Assembly (NCBI RefSeq): GCF_021768455.1
Contig: NZ_JAIZVX010000019.1
Location: 1-37,376, forward strand
Direction of reading: 5' to 3'
Source: Aquabacterium sp.
GTDB lineage: Bacteria > Pseudomonadota > Gammaproteobacteria > Burkholderiales > Burkholderiaceae_C
DNA length: 37,376 nucleotides
How positions within the stretch are numbered: position 1 is the first letter of the stretch; each line of letters begins with the position of its first letter. The notes under the pieces are model-generated. The model was not told the DNA's origin, did no database searches, and was given only the letters and a program-made list of their open reading frames with translations. This document shows positions 1-11,380 of the stretch, in pieces. A program made the position numbers and the translations under genes.

Positions 1-2649
<2,649 letters not shown>

Positions 2650-2672
2650 TCCCCGACACCAACCCGCTCCCT

Positions 2673-2697
2673 GCCCGTCACCGACGGGCCTTTCTTT
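2673..2697 (+). terminator. Intrinsic terminator after gyrA
   Basis: A 7-bp GC-rich stem (GCCCGTC 2673-2679, GACGGGC 2683-2689) with a 3-nt loop is followed by a pyrimidine tail CTTTCTTT. It lies 24 nt after the gyrA stop and before the next start, so it fits a factor-independent terminator. Confidence 0.7.
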
Positions 2698-2719
2698 CCC
2701 AGGTTTGCAAGGACAAGAC

Positions 2720-3334
2720 ATGAAGCTGACGAAAACGGTGTGTGCTGCGGCCCTGGCCTCGACCCTGATGGCCACCAGCCTGAGCGCCCACGCCGAGAGC
2801 AAGAAAGAGCTCGTGCAGAAGCTGCTGACGATCCAGCAAGCCGCCCTGGAAGGCACGGCCCGCGGCCTGGCCGAGAACCCCGCCCGCCAACTGGCCGGCG
2901 CCGCCCAACCCGTGCTGGCCCAGGCCGTGCCGGAAGACAAACGCGAAGCCACGGCCAAGGCCATCGACGTCGAGATCCGCAAGTACCTCGACGCCGCCAC
3001 CCCCATCCTGCGCGCCAGCACCCTGAAGCTGAGCCAGAGCGTGATCGCCCCGCTGTTTGAAGAGAAGTTCAGCGAAGACGAACTGCGTCAGCTGGTCGGC
3101 ATGCTGGATTCGCCGGTGCTGAAGAAGTACCAGGGCCTGCTGCCCGAGATGAGCAACACCCTGCTGGAAAAGGTCGTGCAGGACGCCCGCCCGCAGGTGG
3201 ACCCCAAGCTGCAGGCCGCCCAGCAGGCCATCCGCCAGATCCTGGACAAGGCCACGGGCGGCAAGCTCAGTGGTGGCGCACCGGCCTCCTCGGCTGCACC
3301 CGCCCCGGCTGCCAAGCCCGCTGCCAAGAAGTGA
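2720..3334 (+). CDS. DUF2059 family exported protein
   Basis: A 204-residue protein of the DUF2059 family (PF09832), whose biochemical role is not established. ATG 2720 was chosen because AAGGA lies at 2709-2713 and the N-terminus is then a classical signal peptide: Lys at 2 and 5, a hydrophobic stretch, and a likely cleavage after SAHA near residue 23. The mature part is mainly helical, with the conserved block FSEDELRQLVGMLDSPV and the following KKY typical of the family (about residues 118-140). The C-terminus is a low-complexity Ala/Pro/Lys tail. It lies between terminators, so it is probably a single-gene unit. In Burkholderiales a gene of this family often sits between gyrA and serC; no functional link is known to me. 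Confidence 0.85.
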   Translation: MKLTKTVCAAALASTLMATSLSAHAESKKELVQKLLTIQQAALEGTARGLAENPARQLAGAAQPVLAQAVPEDKREATAKAIDVEIRKYLDAATPILRASTLKLSQSVIAPLFEEKFSEDELRQLVGMLDSPVLKKYQGLLPEMSNTLLEKVVQDARPQVDPKLQAAQQAIRQILDKATGGKLSGGAPASSAAPAPAAKPAAKK

Positions 3335-3341
3335 TGACCCC

Positions 3342-3372
3342 GGACAGGGCCGCGTCGCCGCCCTGCCCTTTT
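3342..3372 (+). terminator. Intrinsic terminator after the DUF2059 gene
   Basis: The inverted repeat CAGGGC (3345-3350) / GCCCTG (3360-3365) extends outward by GG/CC past one mismatch. It has a 9-nt loop and is followed by CCCTTTT. It lies between the DUF2059 stop (3334) and serC (3389). Confidence 0.6.
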
Positions 3373-3388
3373 GAACAGAGCTCCGCCC

Positions 3389-4495
3389 ATGACGCGCCCC
3401 TTCAATTTTTCAGCCGGCCCCGCCGCCCTGCCTGAAGAAGTCCTGCAGCAAGCCGCCAGCGAGATGCTGGACTGGCACGGATCGGGCATGAGCGTCATGG
3501 AAATGAGCCACCGCGGCAAGGAGTTCATCTCCATTGCCCAACAGGCCGAAACCGACCTGCGCGACATCCTCGGCATCCCCGCGAACTACAAGGTGCTGTT
3601 CATGCAGGGCGGCGCCATCGCCGAGAACGCCATCCTGCCGATGAACCTGGCCCGAGGCGGCCAGACCGATTACGTGATCACGGGCTCGTGGTCGCAAAAG
3701 TCGGCCAAGGAGGCCCGGAAATACTGCGGCGTGAACATCGCGGCCAGCAACGAGGCCGACCAGCACACCCGCCTGCCCGCCTACGGCACCTGGCAGCTGA
3801 GCGACGACGCCGCCTATGTGCACGTCTGCAGCAACGAAACCATCCACGGCGTGGAAATGCACGAGCTGCCCGATCTGGCCGCGCTGGGCAGCAAGGCCCC
3901 GCTGGTGATCGATTGCTCATCGCACATCGCCTCGCGCCCCATTGACTGGTCGCGCGTGGGCGTGGCCTACGGTGGCGCACAGAAGAACATCGGCCCCTCG
4001 GGCCTCACCCTGGTCATCGTGCGCGAAGACCTGCTGGGCCATGCCCTGCCGATCACCCCCTCGGGCTTCGACTACCAGATCGTGTCGAACAACGACTCGA
4101 TGTACAACACGCCGCCCACCTACGCCTGGTACATCGCAGGCCTGGTCTTCCAATGGATCCAGCGTCAGCAAGAGGGCGAGCTGCGCGGTCTGGCCGCCAT
4201 CGAGGCGCGCGCCAAGACCAAGGCAGCCCTGCTCTACGACTACATCGACGCTTCGGGCTTCTACGTGAACAAGGTCGCCGCAGACTGCCGCTCGCGGATG
4301 AACATCCCCTTCTTCCTGCACAACGAGGCCCTGAACGACGCCTTCCTGACGGGCGCCAAGGAGGCTTGCCTGCTGCAACTCAAGGGCCACAAGAGCGTGG
4401 GCGGCATGCGCGCCTCCATCTACAACGCCATGCCCCTGGCCGGCGTGCAGGCCCTGGTCGATTACATGAAGCACTTTGCCGCCCGCCATGGTTGA
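3389..4495 (+). CDS. serC: Phosphoserine aminotransferase
   Basis: SerC is a PLP-dependent class-V aminotransferase. It converts 3-phosphohydroxypyruvate plus glutamate to phosphoserine, and also serves pyridoxal-phosphate synthesis. The 368-residue product begins [14 protein letters not shown], the family N-terminus; a TTG 18 nt upstream in frame is less likely. The PLP-binding lysine lies in [11 protein letters not shown] (Lys199, codon 3983-3985; E. coli Lys198). The C-terminal block [17 protein letters not shown] is also typical. The length matches the family (about 360). The last 8 nt overlap pheA, which indicates translational coupling and places serC at the head of an amino-acid operon. 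Confidence 0.97.
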   Translation: MTRPFNFSAGPAALPEEVLQQAASEMLDWHGSGMSVMEMSHRGKEFISIAQQAETDLRDILGIPANYKVLFMQGGAIAENAILPMNLARGGQTDYVITGSWSQKSAKEARKYCGVNIAASNEADQHTRLPAYGTWQLSDDAAYVHVCSNETIHGVEMHELPDLAALGSKAPLVIDCSSHIASRPIDWSRVGVAYGGAQKNIGPSGLTLVIVREDLLGHALPITPSGFDYQIVSNNDSMYNTPPTYAWYIAGLVFQWIQRQQEGELRGLAAIEARAKTKAALLYDYIDASGFYVNKVAADCRSRMNIPFFLHNEALNDAFLTGAKEACLLQLKGHKSVGGMRASIYNAMPLAGVQALVDYMKHFAARHG

Positions 4496-5639
4496 TCCCG
4501 TCACGCCCCCCGCAGCAGGCGCCGAAGGCCACTTCCAGCCCGATGGTCGCCCCGTCGACGAACAGCTCGCCGACCTGCGCGTTCGCATCGACGTGGTCGA
4601 CCAGCAGCTGCTGACCCTGCTCAACACCCGTGCCAAGCTGGCCCAGGCCGTGGGCGAGGTGAAGAAGATCGACGGCTCGCCCGTTTTCCGCCCGGACCGA
4701 GAACTTCAGGTGATCGAGCGCGTGAAGCAGCGCAACCCGGGCCCCGTGCTGAACGACAGCATCGCGCCCATCTGGCGCGAGATCATGTCGGCCTGCCGTT
4801 CGCTCGAAGGCCGCCAGCGCGTGGCCTTCCTCGGTCCCATCGGCACCTTCAGCGAACAAGCGGCCCTGAACTATTTCGGCTCCAGCATCGAGCCCATCAT
4901 CTGCCCCTCGATCGACGAGGTGTTCCGCGCCACCGCCGCGGGCTCGGCCGATTTCGGCGTGGTGCCGGTCGAGAACTCGACAGAAGGCGTCGTGGCCCGC
5001 TCGCTCGACCTGCTGCTGCAGTTGCCGCTCACCATCATCGGCGAAACCAGCCTGCTGGTGCAGCACAACCTGCTGCGCAGCCAGCCCAGCCGCGAGGGCA
5101 TCACCACGGTGGTCGCCCATCCGCAGGCCCTGGCCCAGTGCCAGGGCTGGTTGAGCCAGCACCTGCCGCACGCCGAACGCCGCGCCGTGGCCAGCAACGC
5201 CGAAGGCGCACGCCTGGCGGCGGCCGACCCCAGCCTGGCGGCCCTGGCCAGCGAGCGCGCTGCCAGCCAGTTCGGGCTCCACGTGGTCCAGGCCGCCGTG
5301 CAGGACGAAGCCCACAACCGCACGCGTTTCGTGGTGGTGGTCCCCACAGGTCGCGAGCCGGTGGCCGCCCCCACGGGCCAGGACTGCACCAGCCTCATCG
5401 TCTCGGTGCACAACCGCCCGGGCGCCGTGCACGACATGCTGGTGCCGCTCAAGCGCCATGGCGTCTCCATGACCCGCTTTGAATCGCGCCCGGCGCGCTC
5501 GGGTCAGTGGGAATACGTCTTCTACATCGACCTGGCCGGCCACCCTGCCCAGGCCCACGTGGCCGCCGCGCTCGACGAACTGCGCGGCCAGTGCTCGTTC
5601 TTCAAGGTGCTCGGCAGCTACCCGCTGGACGTGCACTGA
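4488..5639 (+). CDS. pheA: Bifunctional chorismate mutase / prephenate dehydratase
   Basis: The P-protein turns chorismate into prephenate and then phenylpyruvate, committing carbon to phenylalanine. The 383-residue product has an AroQ-type chorismate mutase helix domain (about residues 22-110, starting [19 protein letters not shown]) and then a prephenate dehydratase domain containing the catalytic TRF motif (Thr279-Arg280-Phe281). The C-terminal ACT domain carries the phenylalanine-binding motif ESRP (Glu332 onward), so feedback inhibition by Phe is expected. ATG 4488 overlaps the serC stop by 8 nt; an in-frame TTG at 4476 lies deeper inside serC and is less likely. tyrA starts 19 nt downstream. 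Many Burkholderiales have hisC between pheA and tyrA; it is absent here. Confidence 0.97.
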   Translation: MVDPVTPPAAGAEGHFQPDGRPVDEQLADLRVRIDVVDQQLLTLLNTRAKLAQAVGEVKKIDGSPVFRPDRELQVIERVKQRNPGPVLNDSIAPIWREIMSACRSLEGRQRVAFLGPIGTFSEQAALNYFGSSIEPIICPSIDEVFRATAAGSADFGVVPVENSTEGVVARSLDLLLQLPLTIIGETSLLVQHNLLRSQPSREGITTVVAHPQALAQCQGWLSQHLPHAERRAVASNAEGARLAAADPSLAALASERAASQFGLHVVQAAVQDEAHNRTRFVVVVPTGREPVAAPTGQDCTSLIVSVHNRPGAVHDMLVPLKRHGVSMTRFESRPARSGQWEYVFYIDLAGHPAQAHVAAALDELRGQCSFFKVLGSYPLDVH

Positions 5640-5658
5640 CTCACCCGGAATCGCCAAG

Positions 5659-6537
5659 ATGTTCAACCAACTCGGTCTGATCGGCTGCGGCCTGATGGGC
5701 GGCTCTTTTGCCCTCGCGCTCAAGAAGGCGGGGCTGGTCAAGCGGGTCATCGGCTACAGCAAGTCGCCCTCGACCGTGGAAAAGGCCCGCCGCCTCGGCG
5801 TGATCGATGTGGCCGCTGAAAGCGCCCTGCTGGCCGTCTCCGGCTCCGACATCGTGCTGATCGCCGTGCCTGTGGCCGCCACCGAGTCCACCTTCAAGGC
5901 CATTCGCCACCTGGTCGACCCCGGCGTGCTGGTCATGGACGTGGGTTCCACCAAGCGCGACGTGGTTGACGCGGCGCGTCGTGTGCTCAAGGAACGCCTG
6001 CCCTCCTTCGTGCCGGCCCACCCCATCGCGGGCCGCGAGGTGGCCGGCATCGAACACGCCGACGCCGCCCTCTACCAGGGCCGCAAGACCATCCTGACCC
6101 CGCTGGAGCAGACCAACCCTGTGCTGGTGCAAAAGGCCACCGACGCCTGGGCCGCTGTGGGCTGCCAGGTGCTGCGCATGACGCCCGAGCACCACGATGC
6201 GGCCTTTGCCGCCGTCAGCCACCTGCCCCACCTGCTGGCCTTTGCCTACATGAACGCAATGGGCGATCAGCCTCGGGGCCAGGAGTACCTCTCGCTCGCC
6301 GGACCCGGTTTCCGTGATTTCAGCCGGATCGCCGCCAGCGACCCCACCGTCTGGCGGGACATCCTCCTGTCCAACCGCGAAGAAATCCTGAAACAATCCG
6401 AGGGTGTGCGCCAGGCACTGGAGTTGATGGAACGCCAGATGCGGGACTGGAATGGCCCGGAACTGGAACGCCTGATCCAGAGCGCCTCCGACGCCCGCAG
6501 CCAATGGACCCTGGGCGGCAAGCCGCCGGCGCGCTGA
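5659..6537 (+). CDS. tyrA: Prephenate dehydrogenase
   Basis: TyrA oxidatively decarboxylates prephenate (or arogenate) to the tyrosine precursor using NAD(P)+. The 292-residue protein opens with a Rossmann dinucleotide-binding loop, [11 protein letters not shown], and has the family motif [11 protein letters not shown] with its conserved His. The helical dimerisation domain follows ([11 protein letters not shown], then [13 protein letters not shown]). There is no chorismate mutase or ACT domain, so it is monofunctional and Phe control sits in PheA instead. ATG 5659 is the first plausible start after pheA (19-nt gap); the frame is open further upstream but only in the shadow of pheA. Whether prephenate or arogenate is preferred cannot be read from the sequence. 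Confidence 0.95.
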   Translation: MFNQLGLIGCGLMGGSFALALKKAGLVKRVIGYSKSPSTVEKARRLGVIDVAAESALLAVSGSDIVLIAVPVAATESTFKAIRHLVDPGVLVMDVGSTKRDVVDAARRVLKERLPSFVPAHPIAGREVAGIEHADAALYQGRKTILTPLEQTNPVLVQKATDAWAAVGCQVLRMTPEHHDAAFAAVSHLPHLLAFAYMNAMGDQPRGQEYLSLAGPGFRDFSRIAASDPTVWRDILLSNREEILKQSEGVRQALELMERQMRDWNGPELERLIQSASDARSQWTLGGKPPAR

Positions 6538-6652
6538 GTCCACCGCCCGCTCGCCTTCCGACCTTCTGAAATTGGGCCCTGAGCGCCCTGCCCTGTTTGC
6601 CCCGCGTCGCCCACAAGGTGGCAGCGGGGCCCTCTCGCCAGCCGACCGCCCC

Positions 6653-8698
6653 ATGTACACCACCGCCTTCCTCGATCTGCCTCCCCTGCTGTCTGCCGGC
6701 GGCACCATCCGTCTGCCGGGCTCCAAGAGCATCTCCAACCGCGTGCTGCTGCTGGCCGGCCTGAGCGAAGGCACGACCACCGTGCACGACCTGCTGGCGT
6801 CCGACGACACCCGTGTGATGCTCGAGTCCCTGCGCACACTGGGCTGCGGCATCGAGCAGGCCGGTGACACCGTGCGCATCACCGGCCTGGGCGGCAAGCT
6901 CTCCGTGCTGAACGCCGACCTCTTCCTGGGCAATGCCGGCACCGCCATGCGTCCGCTCACGGCGGCCCTGGCCCTGCTCTCGGCCACACAAGGTGGCATC
7001 TTCACGCTCAGCGGTGTGCCGCGCATGCACGAGCGTCCGATCGGCGACCTGGTCAACGCCCTGCGCCCGCTGGGCTGCACCATCGAATGCACCGGCAACG
7101 AAGGCTACCCGCCCCTGCGCCTGGCCGGCGGCCAGCTCAAGCTGAACGAGCCCATCAAGGTGCGAGGCGACGTCTCCAGCCAGTTCCTCACCGCGCTGCT
7201 GCTGGCCCTCCCCCTGGTGTCGCAAGACCAGGCCCTGACCATCGAGGTGGTGGGCGAACTCATCTCCAAGCCCTACATCGAGATCACCCTCAACCTGCTG
7301 GCCCGGTTCGGCATCCAGGTCGAACGCCAAGGCTGGGAACGCTTCGTCATCCCCCAGGGCAGCCACTACCAGTCGCCCGGCGAGATCCACGTCGAAGCCG
7401 ATGCCTCGTCGGCCTCCTACTTCATCGCCCTGGGCGCGCTGGCCGGCATCGACCAGACCGTGCGCATCGAAGGCGTGGGCGCGGCCTCCATCCAGGGTGA
7501 CATCCGATTCGTGGAAGCCGCCCAAGCCATGGGTGCCCAGGTCACCAGCGGCCCCAACTGGCTGGAAATCAGGCGTGGGCAATGGCCACTGAAGTCCATC
7601 GAGATGGACTGCAACCACATCCCCGATGCCGCCATGACGCTGGCCGTGATGGCGCTCTACGCCGAGGGCACGACGCGGCTCACCAACATCGCCAGCTGGC
7701 GCGTTAAGGAAACCGACCGGATCGCGGCCATGGCCAAGGAACTGGGCAAGCTGGGCGCCATCGTGGTCGAAGGCCCCGACTTCATCGAGGTCACGCCCCC
7801 CCCGGCCGCCCAGTGGCAACACGCCAGCATCCACACCTACGACGACCACCGCATGGCCATGTGCTTCTCGCTGGCCGCCTTCAATCCCCTGGCGCCAACG
7901 GCCGCCCCGGGCAAGCCGGTGTCGGTGCGCATCGAAGACCCGCGCTGCGTGGGCAAGACCTTCCCCGATTACTTCGAATCCCTGTTCCAGGTCGCCCAGA
8001 CCGATCCTGACCTGATCCCCGTGATCACCATCGACGGCCCCACCGCCTCGGGCAAAGGCACCCTGGCCTCGGCACTGGCCACCCGCCTGGGCTACCAGTT
8101 CCTGGACTCAGGCTCCCTCTACCGCCTCACCGGCCTGCTGGCCACCGAACGCGGACTCGACCTCGACGACGCCAGCGCCATCGAACCGCTGGCCCGCCAG
8201 ATCGGCAGCGCCATCAGCCTGCGCTTCGAACATGAACACATCTGGGTCGACGGCCGCGATGTGAGCACCGACCTGCGCCGCGAAGACATGGGCCAGGCGG
8301 CCTCGCGCATCTCCGTGCACCCCGGTGTGCGCGCCGCCCTGCTCGACGTGCAGAAGGCCTTTCGCGGTCTGCCCGGCCTCGTTGCCGACGGCCGCGACAT
8401 GGGCACGGTGGTCTTCCCGGATGCCGCTTTGAAGGTCTTTTTGACCGCAACGGTCGCAGAGCGCGCAGAACGCCGGCATAAGCAATTGATTTCAAAAGGC
8501 TTTTCTGCTAACCTCGACGAGATATGCGCAGATCTGGAAGCGCGCGACCTGCGGGACCGTTCCCGCGCCGTCTCGCCTCTGGTCCCTGCGCACGACGCCC
8601 GAAAGCTCGACAACTCGGCCCTGTCCATCGACGAATCGGTGGACACGGTGCTCGGGATGTGGGTCGAGGGCTGGCCTCATGTGATCGCCAGATCCTGA
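6653..8698 (+). CDS. aroA-cmk: AroA-Cmk fusion: EPSP synthase / cytidylate kinase
   Basis: One uninterrupted 681-residue ORF encodes two enzymes that are separate neighbouring genes in most bacteria. Residues 1 to about 450 are a class I 3-phosphoshikimate 1-carboxyvinyltransferase (shikimate pathway): [10 protein letters not shown] near the N-terminus, [11 protein letters not shown] (signature 1), RVKETDRI (signature 2) and DDHRMAM. From about residue 455 a CMP/dCMP kinase begins, with P-loop GPTASGKGT, then DSGSLYR and [13 protein letters not shown], ending at 681. Each half matches the usual length of the free-standing enzyme (about 427 and 227 residues), so the linker is only a few residues and nothing appears lost. 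ATG 6653 starts the AroA homology. The 115-nt gap after tyrA holds a GC-rich hairpin (GCCCCGC 6599-6605 / GCGGGGC 6624-6630) without a T-run. The gene lies upstream of rpsA, in the same order as E. coli aroA-cmk-rpsA. Confidence 0.95.
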   Translation: MYTTAFLDLPPLLSAGGTIRLPGSKSISNRVLLLAGLSEGTTTVHDLLASDDTRVMLESLRTLGCGIEQAGDTVRITGLGGKLSVLNADLFLGNAGTAMRPLTAALALLSATQGGIFTLSGVPRMHERPIGDLVNALRPLGCTIECTGNEGYPPLRLAGGQLKLNEPIKVRGDVSSQFLTALLLALPLVSQDQALTIEVVGELISKPYIEITLNLLARFGIQVERQGWERFVIPQGSHYQSPGEIHVEADASSASYFIALGALAGIDQTVRIEGVGAASIQGDIRFVEAAQAMGAQVTSGPNWLEIRRGQWPLKSIEMDCNHIPDAAMTLAVMALYAEGTTRLTNIASWRVKETDRIAAMAKELGKLGAIVVEGPDFIEVTPPPAAQWQHASIHTYDDHRMAMCFSLAAFNPLAPTAAPGKPVSVRIEDPRCVGKTFPDYFESLFQVAQTDPDLIPVITIDGPTASGKGTLASALATRLGYQFLDSGSLYRLTGLLATERGLDLDDASAIEPLARQIGSAISLRFEHEHIWVDGRDVSTDLRREDMGQAASRISVHPGVRAALLDVQKAFRGLPGLVADGRDMGTVVFPDAALKVFLTATVAERAERRHKQLISKGFSANLDEICADLEARDLRDRSRAVSPLVPAHDARKLDNSALSIDESVDTVLGMWVEGWPHVIARS

Positions 8699-8865
8699 GG
8701 TGATTCAAGGCTGTGACACCCGACACCTGCCGCCCGGCCGGTGTTCGCACGTCGTGGGGTGGGCGCTTTGCCCGCCTGGGTGTCATGTTCTTCAACCCAA
8801 CCCGCTCTGGTCGTTCCTGTCGAACTGAGCGTTAACGCTGGTCCAAAGCCAGCACAGGAAATTCC
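8699..8865 (+). promoter_or_regulatory. Structured leader of rpsA
   Basis: This 167-nt untranslated stretch has several complementary segments. TGACACCC (8714-8721) pairs with GGGTGTCA (8778-8785). GGGC/GCCC forms a small internal hairpin near 8761-8774. GCTGG (8837-8841) pairs with CCAGC (8849-8853) directly before the ribosome-binding AGGA (8856-8859). Established knowledge: in E. coli, S1 represses translation of its own mRNA through a folded rpsA leader. I infer a similar role here. No clear -35/-10 pair was identified, though cmk-rpsA spacing suggests that a promoter may exist. Confidence 0.4.
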
Positions 8866-10551
8866 ATGTCTGAATCTTTTGCCGCCCTTTTTGAAGAGTC
8901 GTTGCAACGTGCCAACATGCGCACGGGCGAAGTCATCACCGCCGAAGTCGTCGCCGTCGAGCACAGCTTCGTGGTGGTCAACGCCGGCCTGAAGTCGGAA
9001 GCCTATGTGCCCATCGACGAGTTCCGCAACGACCAGGGCGAGATCGAAGTCCAAGTGGGTGACTTCGTGTCCGTGGCGGTCGACGCCATCGAAAACGGCT
9101 ACGGCGACACCATCCTGTCGCGCGACAAGGCCAAGCGTCTGGCCTCGTGGCTGTCGCTGGAAACCGCTCTGGAGTCTGGCGACTTCGTGACCGGTACCGT
9201 CAACGGCAAGGTCAAGGGCGGTCTGACCGTTCTGGTCAACGGCATCCGTGCCTTCCTGCCCGGTTCGCTGCTCGACACGCGCCCTGTCAAGGACATGTCG
9301 CCGTTCGAAGGCAAGACCATGGAATTCAAGGTCATCAAGCTCGATCGCAAGCGCAACAACGTTGTGCTGTCGCGTCGTGCCGTGGTGGAAGCCTCCATGG
9401 GTGAAGAGCGCGCCAAGCTGATGGAAACGCTGCGCGAAGGCGCCATCGTCAACGGCGTGGTCAAGAACATCACCGAATACGGTGCGTTCGTGGACCTCGG
9501 CGGCATCGACGGCCTGCTGCACATCACCGACATGGCATGGCGCCGTGTCCGTCACCCGTCCGAAGTGGTGACCGTTGGCCAGGAACTGACCGCCAAGGTC
9601 CTGAAGTTCGACGCCGAGAAGAACCGCGTCTCGCTGGGCCTGAAGCAGATGGGCGACGATCCGTGGGTTGGCGTGTCGCGCCGTTACCCCGCTTCGACCC
9701 GCCTGTTCGGCAAGGTCACCAACATCGCTGACTACGGCGCATTCGTCGAGATCGAACCCGGCATCGAAGGCCTGGTGCACGTCTCCGAAATGGACTGGAC
9801 CAACAAGAACATCGCTCCCAACAAGATCGTCAACCTGGGCGACGAAGTGGAAGTCATGGTCCTGGAAATCGACGAAGACAAGCGTCGCATCTCCCTGGGC
9901 ATGAAGCAGTGCAAGCCGAACCCCTGGGACGACTTCTCGCAGAACTTCAACCGCGGTGACCGCGTCAAGGGCCCCGTCAAGTCGATCACCGACTTCGGCG
10001 TGTTCGTTGGCCTGGCCGCTGGCATCGACGGCCTGGTTCACCTGTCCGACCTCTCGTGGAACGAACCTGGCGAAGCCGCCGTTCGCAACTACAAGAAGGG
10101 CCAGGAAGTGGAAGCCATCGTGCTGGCCATCGACGTCGAGCGCGAGCGCATCTCGCTGGGCATCAAGCAGCTGGACTCTGACCCCTTCACCAACTTCACG
10201 ACCCTGAACGACCGTGGCGCCACCGTCACCGGTACCGTGAAGACCGTGGACGCCAAGGGCGCCGAGATCAACCTGGGTGACGACATCGTCGGTTACCTGC
10301 GTGCCTCGGAAATCAGCCGCGACCGCGTGGAAGATGCCCGCAACGTGCTGAAGGAAGGCGACGAAGTCACCTCCATCATCATCAACATCGACCGCAAGAC
10401 CCGCAACATCCAGCTGTCGGTCAAGGCCAAGGACAACGTCGAGCAGCAAGAAGCTCTGCAGCGTCTGAGCAGCGAAACCACCAAGGAAGGCTCCGGCACC
10501 ACCAGCCTGGGCGCCCTCCTGAAGGCCAAGCTCGACCAGAACAACGGCTGA
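8866..10551 (+). CDS. rpsA: 30S ribosomal protein S1
   Basis: S1 binds mRNA and lets the 30S subunit initiate on structured or weak-SD messages. The 561-residue protein has the six S1/OB-fold repeats of proteobacterial S1, starting near residues 20, 105, 191, 279, 365 and 452. Repeats 3-5 carry the strongest RNA-binding signatures ([56 protein letters not shown]). The N-terminus [12 protein letters not shown] is the ribosome (S2)-docking helix. ATG 8866 follows AGGA by 6 nt. Codon use looks more T-ended (GTT, GCT, CGT) than in neighbours, as expected for a highly expressed gene. A large hairpin follows before ihfB. Confidence 0.98.
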   Translation: MSESFAALFEESLQRANMRTGEVITAEVVAVEHSFVVVNAGLKSEAYVPIDEFRNDQGEIEVQVGDFVSVAVDAIENGYGDTILSRDKAKRLASWLSLETALESGDFVTGTVNGKVKGGLTVLVNGIRAFLPGSLLDTRPVKDMSPFEGKTMEFKVIKLDRKRNNVVLSRRAVVEASMGEERAKLMETLREGAIVNGVVKNITEYGAFVDLGGIDGLLHITDMAWRRVRHPSEVVTVGQELTAKVLKFDAEKNRVSLGLKQMGDDPWVGVSRRYPASTRLFGKVTNIADYGAFVEIEPGIEGLVHVSEMDWTNKNIAPNKIVNLGDEVEVMVLEIDEDKRRISLGMKQCKPNPWDDFSQNFNRGDRVKGPVKSITDFGVFVGLAAGIDGLVHLSDLSWNEPGEAAVRNYKKGQEVEAIVLAIDVERERISLGIKQLDSDPFTNFTTLNDRGATVTGTVKTVDAKGAEINLGDDIVGYLRASEISRDRVEDARNVLKEGDEVTSIIINIDRKTRNIQLSVKAKDNVEQQEALQRLSSETTKEGSGTTSLGALLKAKLDQNNG

Positions 10552-10618
10552 TTTCCGGATCACCCGCGTTCCACCTCCCCTGTGGAGCAGGCCCCTCAGG
10601 GCCTCGCCCCGCGGGGGT

Positions 10619-10671
10619 TGTGATGAGCGTGGCCTCGCCCTGGCAACAGGGCGAGCCTGACGCTCATCACA
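10619..10671 (+). terminator. Large GNRA-capped hairpin between rpsA and ihfB
   Basis: A 12-bp perfect stem (TGTGATGAGCGT 10619-10630 / ACGCTCATCACA 10660-10671) continues through a 3x4 internal loop into a 9-bp stem (CTCGCCCTG 10634-10642 / CAGGGCGAG 10647-10655) closed by the tetraloop GCAA. A smaller hairpin (AGGCCC 10589-10594 / GGGCCT 10599-10604) lies just upstream. There is no T-tract, so this may be a Rho-linked or mRNA-stabilising structure, or a processing site separating abundant rpsA mRNA from ihfB. It ends 25 nt before the ihfB start. Confidence 0.5.
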
Positions 10672-10696
10672 GCCTCCGGTTTCCCGCCGTCACAAC

Positions 10697-10993
10697 ATGA
10701 CCCGTTCCGATCTCGTGGCCCGTCTGGCCGAGCGTTTTGGCCAGCTCACCCAGCGCGACGCAGAATTTGCCGTCAAGACCATCCTCGACGCCATGTCCGA
10801 GGCGCTTGCCAAGGGGCACCGCATCGAGATCCGTGGCTTCGGCAGCTTCTCGATCAACCGCCGCCCACCCCGCATGGGCCGCAACCCTCGCTCCGGCGAA
10901 CAGGTCCTGATCCCCGAAAAACTGGTGCCGCACTTCAAACCAGGCAAGGCACTGCGCGAAGGCGTGGATACTAAGGGCCCCGTCGAAAGCTGA
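10697..10993 (+). CDS. ihfB: Integration host factor subunit beta
   Basis: IHF-beta pairs with IHF-alpha to bend DNA sharply, shaping the nucleoid and assisting sigma-54 promoters and recombination. The 98-residue protein starts [14 protein letters not shown] and carries the HU/IHF signature [18 protein letters not shown], including the beta-ribbon arm with the intercalating proline (RNP). These features separate it from HU and from IHF-alpha. Its place directly after rpsA matches the order in many proteobacteria. The stop is 13 nt before lapA, so the two are probably co-transcribed. IHF would be relevant to the sigma-54 promoter at glnK in this window, but that link is inference. Confidence 0.96.
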   Translation: MTRSDLVARLAERFGQLTQRDAEFAVKTILDAMSEALAKGHRIEIRGFGSFSINRRPPRMGRNPRSGEQVLIPEKLVPHFKPGKALREGVDTKGPVES

Positions 10994-11005
10994 TTGATTT
11001 CACCC

Positions 11006-11365
11006 ATGCGTACACTGAACTGGTTGCTCAGAGGCCTGCTGTTCTTCGTCCTGTTCGCCTTCGCGCTGAACAACCAGCAGCTGGTCGACCTGCACTGGTT
11101 CATGGGTTACAAGTGGCAGGCCCCCATGGTCTTCATCGTGCTGGCCGTGTTCGCCCTGGGTTGCGTGTTTGGCGCCCTGGCCATGGTCCCAAGCTGGTGG
11201 CGCCACCGCCGCGACGCCCGAAACCGCGCCCGGCTCATGCCTGGCCCAGTCAAGGCCAGCCCCGTGCCCGCCAAGGGCAAGCCCCAGCCCGAGGCCGACA
11301 CCGCCATCCCCTCGCACCTGCCCTTCCCGCCGGACATGCCCGCCCCGCGCAAACCGGGCAAATAA
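11006..11365 (+). CDS. lapA: LapA family membrane protein (DUF1049)
   Basis: A 119-residue inner-membrane protein of the LapA/YciS family. E. coli LapA works with LapB in LPS assembly and control of LpxC turnover. Two membrane helices are evident, near residues 7-24 and 34-57, separated by the short family loop NNQQLVDLHWF. A basic stretch (WRHRRDARNRARL) and a Pro-rich cytoplasmic tail follow. ATG 11006 is preferred over an in-frame TTG at 10994, which abuts the ihfB stop. lapB begins 16 nt after the stop, the conserved lapA-lapB pairing. Confidence 0.88.
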   Translation: MRTLNWLLRGLLFFVLFAFALNNQQLVDLHWFMGYKWQAPMVFIVLAVFALGCVFGALAMVPSWWRHRRDARNRARLMPGPVKASPVPAKGKPQPEADTAIPSHLPFPPDMPAPRKPGK

Positions 11366-11380
11366 GGCGTCTTTGCCCCC

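Noticed and set aside
4380-5750. 456-codon minus-strand ORF opposite pheA
   Set aside because: It is antisense to a certain gene, rich in His/Gln/Gly/Asp as expected for the complement of GC-biased codons, and has no family motif.
8677-10563. 628-codon minus-strand ORF opposite rpsA
   Set aside because: It mirrors the rpsA repeats exactly, with no start signal and no recognisable domain; it is a coding shadow of S1.
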